Positions 1 to 7,400 of a stretch of DNA of 14,291 nucleotides are shown here, piece by piece. The translations under genes were made by a program, and so were the position numbers. The stretch covers positions 1-14,291 of the forward strand of contig CBERPN010000098.1 of the NCBI GenBank assembly GCA_965524675.1. The letters run 5' to 3'. Source of the DNA: CALLQB01 sp036479275 (GTDB taxonomy: Bacteria > Actinomycetota > Acidimicrobiia > Acidimicrobiales > SHLQ01). The notes beneath the pieces are model-generated. The model worked only from the letters and a program-made list of their open reading frames with translations. It did not search any database and was not told the DNA's origin. Position 1 is the stretch's first letter; each line of letters opens with the position of its first letter.

Positions 1-2
1 AG

Positions 3-395
3 ACTGCGTTGCTCGACGACTTGGATCAAGCCGCCGCCACCCTCACAACCCTGATGTCGGCTGGCTTGAGAATCGCAATCGACGACTTCGGCACGGGTTA
101 TGCATCACTAGCGAATCTTCGAAGACTGCCCATCGATATCTTAAAGATCGATCAGACATTTGTCGCCGGACTAGCAGAAATGGATGATCGCTCACTGGTT
201 CAACTAACCATCGATACCGGTCATCTGTTGGGCGCCTCTATCGTTGCGGAAGGCGTCGAAACCGAGGCGCAAGCTCGCCAGCTAACGGAGATGGGTACCG
301 ACCTGTTACAGGGATTCGGATTGGGGATGCCAATGGCCGAAGAAGATCTACGTGCCTGGATCCTCCAGCGAACCCAATCGGTCACCGCTGCCTAG
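3..395 (+). CDS. EAL-domain cyclic-di-GMP phosphodiesterase, C-terminal part (5' end outside window)
   Basis: This is the last 130 codons of a protein that begins upstream of the window. It matches the C-terminal half of an EAL domain, the family that hydrolyses cyclic di-GMP to pGpG. Visible signature elements are the DDFGTGY loop (bases 81-101), the catalytic-site lysine in LKID (141-152), the AEGVE glutamate motif (246-260) and the QGFG motif near the end (309-320). The EAL motif that names the domain lies upstream and is not seen, so catalytic competence cannot be fully judged, but every element expected in this half is present. Only about 20 residues follow the domain core, so EAL is the last domain. 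GGDEF, PAS or membrane sensor domains often precede it in this family, but none can be seen here. The stop is TAG at 393-395, and the gene converges on the SDR gene with a 19-base gap. Confidence 0.93.
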   Translation, partial: TALLDDLDQAAATLTTLMSAGLRIAIDDFGTGYASLANLRRLPIDILKIDQTFVAGLAEMDDRSLVQLTIDTGHLLGASIVAEGVETEAQARQLTEMGTDLLQGFGLGMPMAEEDLRAWILQRTQSVTAA

Positions 396-414
396 GACAG
401 GACCGGCAGGCGAG

Positions 415-1131
415 TCAGGTCGGTTCAAGGGTGGGGTTGATCAGCAGTTCGTTGACAGCAGCGGTGTTTGGCAAACGCAGTACCAAGGCAGCGAGTTCTG
501 CCAAGTCCTCGGTCTGAATCATTTCGTCAGGCGGGAAGTCAAATACGCCAGTCATGTCAGTAGCAACAAGGCCGGGGCACAAAGAGGTGACTCGGACCCC
601 ATCATCCCAACCGGCCATCCGAGTGGCACCCGAAAGCGCCATCACGGCGTGTTTCGTCATCGCGTAGCCGGCGATAAAGTCGCCGGCGACTCGTTTTCCG
701 GACATCGACGCCACGTTCAGAACCCTGCCGCTACCTGATTCCTTCAGGTGGGGGAGCGTGAGATGAGTGAGGTGAATCGGTGCCTTCACATTGACATCCC
801 ACATCTTGTCGAGCTCTTCAGGTCGATAGTTCTCGACACCTGTTTCGGCGAGGACTCCTGCGTTGTTTACCAACACGTCGACAGCGCCGAACGCCTCAAT
901 AGTCCGTGAAATCCAGCGTGTATGCGTTTCGGGTATGGTCGCGTCGAAGTGATTGAGAAGCAGTCGATCGGGATCGATCGGGAGTTCGGCCACGACGGTT
1001 TTAAGGCCTTCTATGTCGCGTGCCCCGAGACTAAGGCGGTACCCTTCGGAGGCCAGTTGACGGGCTATCGCCAGACCGATTCCTCGGTTGGCGCCAGAGA
1101 TGACCGCAACGCGGTCTGTGGTGTCGAGCAT
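415..1131 (-). CDS. SDR family NAD(P)-dependent oxidoreductase
   Basis: A 238-residue classical short-chain dehydrogenase/reductase, about the usual length of 240-250. The Rossmann cofactor motif is SGANRGIG (residues 12-19), with Ser in place of the usual first Thr. NNAG follows at 89-92. The catalytic tetrad is complete: N114, S142, Y156 and K160 (YxxxK). The PG turn after the active site is at 186-187. Arg38 after beta-strand 2 is a common sign of NADP(H) preference, which is an inference. The substrate cannot be read from sequence; the family reduces or oxidises alcohols, ketones and sugars. The ATG at 1131 is preceded on the minus strand by GGGAGAG (1139-1145), 7 bases away, which supports this start. 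A terminator for the upstream DUF302 gene lies only 37 bases before the start, so this gene probably depends on read-through or a promoter hidden in that short region. Confidence 0.93.
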   Translation of the reverse strand: MLDTTDRVAVISGANRGIGLAIARQLASEGYRLSLGARDIEGLKTVVAELPIDPDRLLLNHFDATIPETHTRWISRTIEAFGAVDVLVNNAGVLAETGVENYRPEELDKMWDVNVKAPIHLTHLTLPHLKESGSGRVLNVASMSGKRVAGDFIAGYAMTKHAVMALSGATRMAGWDDGVRVTSLCPGLVATDMTGVFDFPPDEMIQTEDLAELAALVLRLPNTAAVNELLINPTLEPT

Positions 1132-1168
1132 TCAACAACTCTCCCACAAGCCAACACTTCTGCCACCC

Positions 1169-1189
1169 AAAAACGCCCCCAGGGGGGCG
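1169..1189 (-). terminator. Rho-independent terminator after the DUF302 gene
   Basis: Read on the minus strand this is a GC-only stem of six pairs, CGCCCC with GGGGCG (1184-1189 and 1174-1179), a four-base loop, then five T residues (1173-1169). It lies 30 bases past the DUF302 stop, the right place to end that transcript. Because the SDR gene starts 37 bases further on in the same direction, it may also act as a partial terminator between the two genes. Confidence 0.82.
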
Positions 1190-1218
1190 ATCCTCGCTGG
1201 CAGAACGGGTTTCGGGCT

Positions 1219-1605
1219 TTAGCTGAGGCGTTCCATGGCGTTGTGGATGAGTCTTTGGGCTTCTTCAGCGATTGGTTCCATGTCGGGGTTGGCGGTAACC
1301 GATCCCATTAGGCCCGGGTCCATTGCTTCGACCGCGACACCGTCGGCAACTTCGCGCACCACTACGTTGCACGGCAAGAGAGCACCGATCTGCGGCACGA
1401 TGTCGAGTGCGGCGCCCGCCAGTTTGGGGTTGCACGCCCCGACGATGACATAGCGATCCATGTCTTTGTCGATCTTGGCCTTAAGGGTGGCTTGCATGTC
1501 GATCTCGGTGAGGGTTCCGAAACCTTCGGACGCAAACGCCGCCTTGACCTGTTCGAGTGCCTCGTCGAACGGCACCGTCAGCGTGACGGTCTTTTCATAA
1601 ATCAT
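1219..1605 (-). CDS. DUF302 domain protein
   Basis: A 128-residue protein consisting almost entirely of one DUF302 domain, a small alpha/beta family of unknown biochemical role. Recognisable parts are the N-terminal strand (MIYEKTVTLTV), the helix PFDEALEQVKAAF, and the core GACNPKLA...PQIGALLPCNVVVRE. Two cysteines, in GACNP and LPCNV, fall where the family often has them. There is no signal peptide or membrane segment, so it is predicted cytoplasmic. The reading frame is open for 62 more codons upstream, but the ATG at 1605 is chosen because a perfect AGGAGGT (1611-1617) sits 5 bases before it and the extension resembles nothing. It is divergent from the kinase gene and followed by a strong terminator, so it is probably transcribed alone. 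No function is proposed. Confidence 0.9.
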   Translation of the reverse strand: MIYEKTVTLTVPFDEALEQVKAAFASEGFGTLTEIDMQATLKAKIDKDMDRYVIVGACNPKLAGAALDIVPQIGALLPCNVVVREVADGVAVEAMDPGLMGSVTANPDMEPIAEEAQRLIHNAMERLS

Positions 1606-1610
1606 TGGAG

Positions 1611-1617
1611 ACCTCCT
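1611..1617 (-). promoter_or_regulatory. Ribosome binding site fixing the DUF302 start
   Basis: AGGAGGT on the minus strand, 5 bases before the ATG at 1605. It decides between this start and the longer open frame that reaches back to 1791. Confidence 0.88.
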
Positions 1618-1790
1618 AATCAAAGAGTTCAGCCCCACCGTATCGCCGAGCATGTGCAACGCGTAGAGCACAAGGTCATGGCACCGGAGCAGGCTCGAAG
1701 CGGCGGCGGGGGGCCGTTGCGAACCGTCTAATCCGAATGGCATTTCATCGTCTCGGAAAGCTTGGGTACAGTTCAACTGGGTGTATCCCA

Positions 1791-1797
1791 AAGGAGG
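1791..1797 (+). promoter_or_regulatory. Ribosome binding site fixing the kinase start
   Basis: AAGGAGG followed by 5 bases (CAGGC) and GTG at 1803. It selects the GTG over an in-frame ATG at 1739 (inside an open frame running from about 1737) that lacks a similar site. The 197 bases between the divergent starts (1606-1802) otherwise hold no convincing promoter boxes, operator palindrome or RNA gene that I can see. Confidence 0.88.
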
Positions 1798-1802
1798 CAG
1801 GC

Positions 1803-2381
1803 GTGATCGTTTTCGTTGGTGGACTCATTGGGGCCGGAAAATCCAGCGTCGCTCGTCAGCTTGCAGATCGACTCGGCTACTACTATTTCGACCTCGACGA
1901 GATAAAGCGCGACATCTACGGCCGCGACCCAGACAACAAACGCAAGTTGGTCGAAGGCATTCCTATAGACCTCACCACCCGTGGCGAGGTCTACCGAACC
2001 GCTATCGCAGAACTCGAGACGCTCATTAGTGCCCATCCAAATGTTGTGTTCGATGACACCCTTCACTTTCGTCAGTTCAGGCGAATGCTTTATGTCGCGG
2101 TCACCGACATGGGTCAAGACTTCATCATGGTCTGGGTGCGGGCGAGCGAGAGCACAATTCTTACTCGTCTGGCCGCGGCGCCGCGCCTGAACCACGTGCT
2201 CTCCGATCCAGTGCCTCTTCATCTTCAGATGGTTCGCGACTTCGAGGAGTTCAGCCATTGTCTAGTCATGTGTCCAAACGACGGAGCGCTCGACGACACC
2301 CTCGATGACCTGTGTTCGCTTCTCGGTCGAGTGGGTTCACTGGAACTGCCGGTTGGAGCTAGCGGGGCTGATTGTCAGTGA
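1803..2381 (+). CDS. P-loop kinase of the AAA_33 / polynucleotide kinase-like type
   Basis: A 192-residue protein that starts almost directly with the nucleotide-binding loop: Walker A GLIGAGKS at residues 7-14 after a hydrophobic strand. FDLDEIKRDIYG (29-40) fits the acidic-basic motif that holds the phosphoacceptor in polynucleotide kinases and related small kinases (D-x-x-R/K). VVFDDTLHF with the following RR is the Walker B-side region, and the Arg-containing stretch ILTRLAAAPRLNH fits the lid. The family phosphorylates nucleic acid 5' ends, nucleosides, sugars or antibiotics; the substrate here is not readable. The GTG start has an ideal ribosome binding site. The stop TGA overlaps the start GTG of the following phosphatase gene (GTGA), so the two are an operon with probable translational coupling. 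A free-standing toxin-like (zeta) kinase is a less likely alternative. Confidence 0.85.
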   Translation: MIVFVGGLIGAGKSSVARQLADRLGYYYFDLDEIKRDIYGRDPDNKRKLVEGIPIDLTTRGEVYRTAIAELETLISAHPNVVFDDTLHFRQFRRMLYVAVTDMGQDFIMVWVRASESTILTRLAAAPRLNHVLSDPVPLHLQMVRDFEEFSHCLVMCPNDGALDDTLDDLCSLLGRVGSLELPVGASGADCQ

Positions 2382-3457
2382 AACTTGTTGACGAGTTGTT
2401 CGACGGACCTCTCGACATCGTTGGTGATGTGCACGGCGAGTATGAAACCTTGATCCGCCTGCTGAAACTGTTGGGCTACAGCGCAGACGGATCTCACCCC
2501 GAGCGGCGTCGCCTCGTCTTTCTCGGCGACCTGGTCGATCGCGGGCACGATAGTCCAGCAGTGCTCGAACTGGTTATGGCCTTCACAGAAGCTGGGCACG
2601 CTCAATGCGTCCTAGGCAACCACGAACTCAACATCTTGACCGGAACCTACGGGCACGGCAATGGCTGGCTGCTGCAACCCGAACCATGGGCAGTGCCCGA
2701 GGACTATCAATCGGTCGAGGCGCAACCACACAGACGCGATGCGTACCTCGACTTCATGGATTCACAACCCTTGGCCCTCGAGAACGCCGAGCTTCGGGTG
2801 GTTCATGCCTGCTGGCATCAAGAGTCGATTGCCGAACTCGGGAAGGTAGCCGGCGAGAGCGGCGATGCTGGTGCAGAGGTGGCGCGCTTACTCGAAGGCT
2901 TCGACGATCGCACGGAAGCGATCATCTTTGACGATGTGCCGCTACAAGCCGCGCTAGACAATGAAAAGTTCTTCTTCGATGCGCACGCATCGGAAAGCGA
3001 TTGGCAGCCTCAACCAGTCCCGGGTCACACGATTCGTGAATTCGATCTTCAGATGAAGAATCCGATTCGAGTGCTCACCACGTCCACCGTTCGGCCAACC
3101 GCGATTCCATACTATGGAGCGGGCCGCTGGAGGATGACCGAGCGGATCCCCTGGTGGAACACTTACCGAGATAACAAACCCGTCGTGATAGGCCACTTTT
3201 GGCGACAGTTCAGCAGCACGTCAGAACGGCGCTTTGGCGTCTTTGGACAGGACGTTCTCGCTGGCGTTCGGGCCCACGACTGGATGGGACTACGTCGAAA
3301 CGTTTACTGCGTCGACTACAGCGTTGGACAGCTGCATCTGGAGCGGCGGATGGGCGACGATGACCATGAAGGAAAGCTGGCAGCGTTGCGTTACCCCGAC
3401 TGGTCGGTGATGCACGATGACGGCACAGAAATCGCGGTCGGTAGGCCAGACTCCTAG
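2378..3457 (+). CDS. Metallophosphoesterase (PP2A / PrpE / Pnkp-phosphatase-like)
   Basis: A 359-residue calcineurin-like phosphoesterase with the full dinuclear metal set: GDVHG (16-20), GDLVDRG (50-56), GNHE (80-83), VVHACWH (141-147) and GHFW (272-275). These are the metal ligands and the catalytic Asp-His pair of the serine/threonine phosphatase-like branch that also includes diadenosine tetraphosphatase PrpE and the phosphatase domain of bacterial Pnkp. A roughly 120-residue insert between the fourth and last motifs, rich in acidic and aromatic residues (ending near IPWWNTY), probably forms a substrate cap. There is no signal peptide, so it is predicted cytoplasmic. The GTG start at 2378 overlaps the kinase stop and has GGGG 10 bases before it; a TTG at 2372 would add two residues. 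It is cotranscribed with the kinase, so the two may act on the same substrate. The 3' end shares its stop codon bases with the convergent LLM gene. Confidence 0.91.
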   Translation: MKLVDELFDGPLDIVGDVHGEYETLIRLLKLLGYSADGSHPERRRLVFLGDLVDRGHDSPAVLELVMAFTEAGHAQCVLGNHELNILTGTYGHGNGWLLQPEPWAVPEDYQSVEAQPHRRDAYLDFMDSQPLALENAELRVVHACWHQESIAELGKVAGESGDAGAEVARLLEGFDDRTEAIIFDDVPLQAALDNEKFFFDAHASESDWQPQPVPGHTIREFDLQMKNPIRVLTTSTVRPTAIPYYGAGRWRMTERIPWWNTYRDNKPVVIGHFWRQFSSTSERRFGVFGQDVLAGVRAHDWMGLRRNVYCVDYSVGQLHLERRMGDDDHEGKLAALRYPDWSVMHDDGTEIAVGRPDS

Positions 3458-4320
3458 CCAGGCGGCCCAGCGACCACTCGATCCTGGAGTTGCTCGTACG
3501 ACAGCTCGGCGACATCGAGTGGCTCCAGCCACCAAGTCATGCCAGCTTCGGTGAGTCGACCGATCTTGTCGATTGTCTGTGAGTCGCCAGGACCAGGGCT
3601 GCGAGAGGTAAAGCAGTTGTCGAATGGACGGCTGAGGTCGTCGCCTTGTTGTTCGCGGAACTTCGTCGTCGCAGCTACGCACTCTAGAAAATCATCGACC
3701 GTTAGGCCGGAGCGGTCTCTTGAGATTGGCCAGATTCCGTCATAGCGAGCGGCGCGGCGAAATGGGGGTTTTGATGGCCAACCGCCAGCCACCCAGATAG
3801 GTACTCGACCATTTGTCGGGCGCGGTAGAAACTGAACTTCGTCGGCGTGTTCGTGCTCACCGTGGTAGGTGATGATTTCGCCCGACCAAAGCAGTTGGAG
3901 AAGTTCGAGCGACTCGTCGAGAATCTCAGCGCGCAGCTTTGGGTCGGCGCTTTCGCCGAAGCGAGTGAACTCGCCGTCCGGAGCGCCCAATCCCACTCCG
4001 AGCAGCAGGCGCCCACCGCAGAGTTGGTCGAGGGTCGCCGTTTGGCGAGCGATGATCGCGGTGCGTCGGCGCGCCAGGGGCGTGACCATCGGCCCGATCG
4101 ATATCTTCTGGGTGGCAACCGCAACCGCTGTGAGCGCAATCCACGGGTCGATCATCGCTTGCCAAGGCTGTCGACGGACTAGATGGTCCATGACGAAGAA
4201 CCCGTCCCAGCCAGCTGCTTCGGCGTCGGCTGCTAGCTCGGCTAGCCGGGCCGCGTCTGCGAAATCTCCACCGATCGGGACATCTAGCCCAAACTTTGGA
4301 CGAGTGGATGATTCAGCCAT
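3454..4320 (-). CDS. LLM-class F420-dependent (or flavin-dependent) oxidoreductase
   Basis: A 288-residue luciferase-like TIM-barrel oxidoreductase, the usual length for the single-domain actinobacterial forms. Signature parts are the first strand FGLDVPI (10-16), the GFFVMDHL strand (40-47), the ISIGPMVTPLA segment (73-83), GVGLGAPDGEFTRFG (108-122) and the strand RVPIWVAGGWP near residue 175. In actinomycetes this family mostly uses reduced or oxidised coenzyme F420 for hydride transfer; FMN is the alternative, and sequence alone does not decide. The substrate is unknown. The ATG at 4320 has AAGGA on the minus strand (4335-4339), but 14 bases away, which is long. The gene lies 89 bases downstream of the giant secreted-protein gene on the same strand without a clear terminator between, so partial cotranscription is possible. 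The stop overlaps that of the phosphatase gene in one CTAG. Confidence 0.93.
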   Translation of the reverse strand: MAESSTRPKFGLDVPIGGDFADAARLAELAADAEAAGWDGFFVMDHLVRRQPWQAMIDPWIALTAVAVATQKISIGPMVTPLARRRTAIIARQTATLDQLCGGRLLLGVGLGAPDGEFTRFGESADPKLRAEILDESLELLQLLWSGEIITYHGEHEHADEVQFLPRPTNGRVPIWVAGGWPSKPPFRRAARYDGIWPISRDRSGLTVDDFLECVAATTKFREQQGDDLSRPFDNCFTSRSPGPGDSQTIDKIGRLTEAGMTWWLEPLDVAELSYEQLQDRVVAGPPG

Positions 4321-4334
4321 TATCTATTCACGGA

Positions 4335-4346
4335 TCCTTCTAAGGA
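4335..4346 (-). promoter_or_regulatory. Short inverted repeat covering the likely Shine-Dalgarno of the LLM gene
   Basis: TCCTT and AAGGA face each other with two bases between. On the minus strand the AAGGA (4335-4339) is the only plausible ribosome binding site of the LLM gene, and the UCCUU just before it could pair with it (four pairs around a four-base loop are sterically possible). A three-codon frame beginning GTG (4328) ends in TAA overlapping the gene's ATG (TAATG). A regulatory role is only a possibility. Confidence 0.3.
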
Positions 4347-4389
4347 GGTGAGCGCACGAAATTACTGTCCCCAGCATCGCTAGGCGGTC

Positions 4390-4409
4390 ATTGCGGCAGT
4401 AAATTGCGG
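4390..4409. repeat. Two copies of ATTGCGG at 13-base spacing next to the giant gene's stop
   Basis: ATTGCGG occurs at 4390-4396 and 4403-4409, directly before the stop triplet of the giant gene at 4410-4412. A six-base inverted repeat TTACTG/CAGTAA (4362-4367 and 4397-4402) brackets the rest of the 89-base gap, but there is no GC-rich stem with a T-run, so I do not call a terminator here. Confidence 0.4.
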
Positions 4410-7400
4410 TTAGTTTCGATCGAGCGGTCCCAGGTTAGTGATTGGCTCGGGGAAGACGAGTTTACGGGCCCGGGCATCATCGATGTACCAATCGTCGATC
4501 GCTTGGAGTGCTCCGGCGCGAAACCCGACCGAGCCTGAGATCAGTGCAGTTCCTTGGACTGTCCAGGGAGTGACCTCGACACCATCGATCAGGATGCGAG
4601 AATCGCCGTTCGGTCGAGTCCACACCGCGACCTCCATCCAGGTGCCGGTCGTGGGCGTGCCGGAAGCTGCTGCGTCGGAGGACTCGACGGTGCCCTTGCG
4701 CTGGCGTAACTCCCAACCGGAAGGGGAGGTTAATGCTGCTTCGAACTGGTTGGTTGGAACCAGACCGGTTCGGGTTCCGGCCGAAGCATCGATGGTCGTG
4801 TCGCTGGTGAAGTACCACCACGATTCGAACACGATCCCCGGTTCATCAACGCCGATGGCCACAGCCCAAGCGGCGGCGTCTGCGCCACTGGTTTCGGGCG
4901 CTTCCAGAGCGTACGAACCCGAGTGGCTCTGGGTTGTGTCGATCGTCCAGGCGTTGGGAGTGGTGGTCTGTTCATCGCCGAGTTGAATGAAACTAGATGA
5001 GTCATTGATGTTCGCGAAGTGCGCCGCTGTCTCGTCCCCGCTGACCTCTCGATGCTTCACCTGCACATGATCGAGGCCACCATCGATACCGCGATTGTTC
5101 AGGTTGTTGTTTCCGACCCTTACGAGTTCGGCTGGCTCGGTGTCGAGAATACCCGCCGCGGCGACGGTGTCGACCTGCGCTCCATCGACGTACAACGCTA
5201 GATCGGCACCGTTCCAAGTCGCTGAAACCTGGTGCCACGATGCTGTACTGACGCTTCCGCCGCGCGCTTCATACCCAACGCCACCCACTCTTACCCGGGC
5301 GACAGCCTCGGTGGTGGTGCTATCGACTAGTAGCTCGTAGATCGCTGGACCGGAGCTTGCGGCTTTGGCGATGATACGAGGGTCGGTGCCCATGGCTGAC
5401 AGATTCACCCAGCCAGACATGTTGAGCGCATTGCTCGTGATATCTAGGCCCGGGCCGAGCAGACGATCGTCGTTTCCGTCGAAGGCCAGAGCTGAACCAG
5501 CGGCTCCCGGTATGGCAGATCGCGGATCGAGACCGCCGACGGCACCCGCGTCGGACCGGCGCTGGGTCTGGTCGATGACGCTGGCCAGAGTTTGGGTCAC
5601 TGCCGTCACGCTTGCGGAGAACTCCGAAGTAGAGCCGAAGTTAGCTCCGCCGTTCTCGCGGGTGGCTGTGGCGGAGATGATGTCGCCAGCGAACCCCGGC
5701 ATCAGCACGGTGCCTGATCCAAAGTTCAAGCCACCAAGGACCACCGAAGTCGACGTCAGAAAGAGTTCGCCCTCGCCATATCCAGAGGGATCGACTCCCG
5801 ATGGGTTGGAGAAGAACTCCAGGCGATATGTGCCAGCGGCGGCATTGAGGGTGTAGCCGATGGAAATCTGTCCGCCCGATGCGATGGCATTGCCTAGTAC
5901 CGGGTAGTTAGGGATGGTATCGATGTCGGGCGTGTCGTTGTCAGTTATTCCATCGTCGCCGTAGTCGATGCCCATGTCGGCATTCTGGCTAATCGAGTTG
6001 GCGAGGATGCTGGGCGCAACGCCGGTGGATTCGACAAGAACTCCGTCGCCGCCGTTGTTAGCTATCGTGTTGCCTTCACCTGCGGCACTGCCACCGATTG
6101 CATGGTCGGTCGCCGTCGACGTTAAATGGATTCCGGTCGCACCGTTAGGAACGGTGGCAGAACCGTCCGCACCCACGCCGATGAGGTTGCCTCTGATCGT
6201 GGCGGTGTCCGAGCCGTTGTCGAGTTGAATCCCTTGGAATGTATTGCCGCTTATGACGTTGCCCATTCCCGGTGCTGAACCGCCGATAAGCACTCCTGCT
6301 GAGGTCTGGGCGTACACTCCGCCGTTGTTGGCAAGCGGGGACACGCCGTCGCGCAGCACGCCGATGAAGTTACCGATGATAACGGTGTTATCGGCATTGG
6401 TGAGCCCAATCCCAGCCGTGCCTGAACCGACGATAATGTTGATGTCCGCCGAGTTGGGACCGCCGACTGTGACGGCGGAGCTGGTGTTGAATATCGAGAC
6501 CCCTTCGGTGCCGTTCCCCCAGTTGGTGGCGCCATCGGCCGCTAGGCCGATGGTGTTTCCGGCGATCGTGCTTCCACCGACCTGAGCCCAAATCGCGCTT
6601 CCACTGAAGTTACCGATCGCCAGGCCGCGAAGTTCCTCACCGCCTGCGTCCAAAAAGAAGCCTCGGCCAGCAGGCCCGGCGGCGGTTCCATCGATTTCGA
6701 CTATTGGCTGGGTTGTCCAACCAGGTTGGGTCGTCGCATCGATCGATACCGCAGCGGTGGTCGCAGGGAGATCTGACCCGGGCGCGATCGTCCACCACCC
6801 GCTCGGGTCATAGCCAGCGTCGCTCGTGGGGATTCCGAACCAGATCGTGTCTACCACCGCAGACGCGTTGGCCTCTTCAATGGCGGAGCGCAGGGTGCAC
6901 TCGGTGTTGCCCTGGCTATTCACCCCACCGGTGTCGCAAGCGCCATTTCCCGCTGTGAGGTCCTGGCCGTCTCCGGCGGAGTTGACGATGACCAGATCGG
7001 GTGAGGGGACTGCGGGAGAGAACTCGGAGGTTGATCCGAACGATCCCAAGCCAAGATCGAGGGTTGCGGTAGCGCTAAGGATGGTCGCCCCCGAGGTCAT
7101 GGTGATCGTCAAGGGCTGAGGACCCGCGCCGAGGTGAGTGATCGCGGCCGAGCCGAGCAACGTGTCGCCCTCACCGTTACCGCTTGGATCAGCCGCACGA
7201 TTACCGAACAGCTCGACCCGGTAGTTCCCGGCGGGAGCATCCAATGAGAGGTTCACAACTAGGTCTGAACCCACCCGCGACACCGAGGTGATCTCCGGGA
7301 AGTTCAGCAGCCCGTTCGCCCCGAGGTCGCCATCCCCTGGGTCGTTGCCGGTTACGCCATCCGTGCCAAGGTCGATTCCTAGACCGGCATTATCGTGGAT

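Noticed and set aside
396..414. Bidirectional terminator between the EAL and SDR genes
   Set aside because: The gap is 19 bases and contains no stem with a T-run in either direction.
1606..1791. N-terminal extension of 62 codons to the DUF302 protein
   Set aside because: The ATG at 1605 has a perfect AGGAGGT 5 bases before it, and the extension resembles no part of the family.
4342..4393. Plus-strand AAGGAGGTGA that looks like an ideal ribosome binding site
   Set aside because: No start codon with a meaningful frame follows; the GTG inside it opens only 11 codons. It may matter only as its complement in the LLM leader.
4453..4476. Possible PEP-CTERM or sortase-type sorting signal at the end of the giant protein
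   Set aside because: The sequence FPEPITN occurs near the end, but no hydrophobic helix or basic tail follows, and there is no LPXTG.
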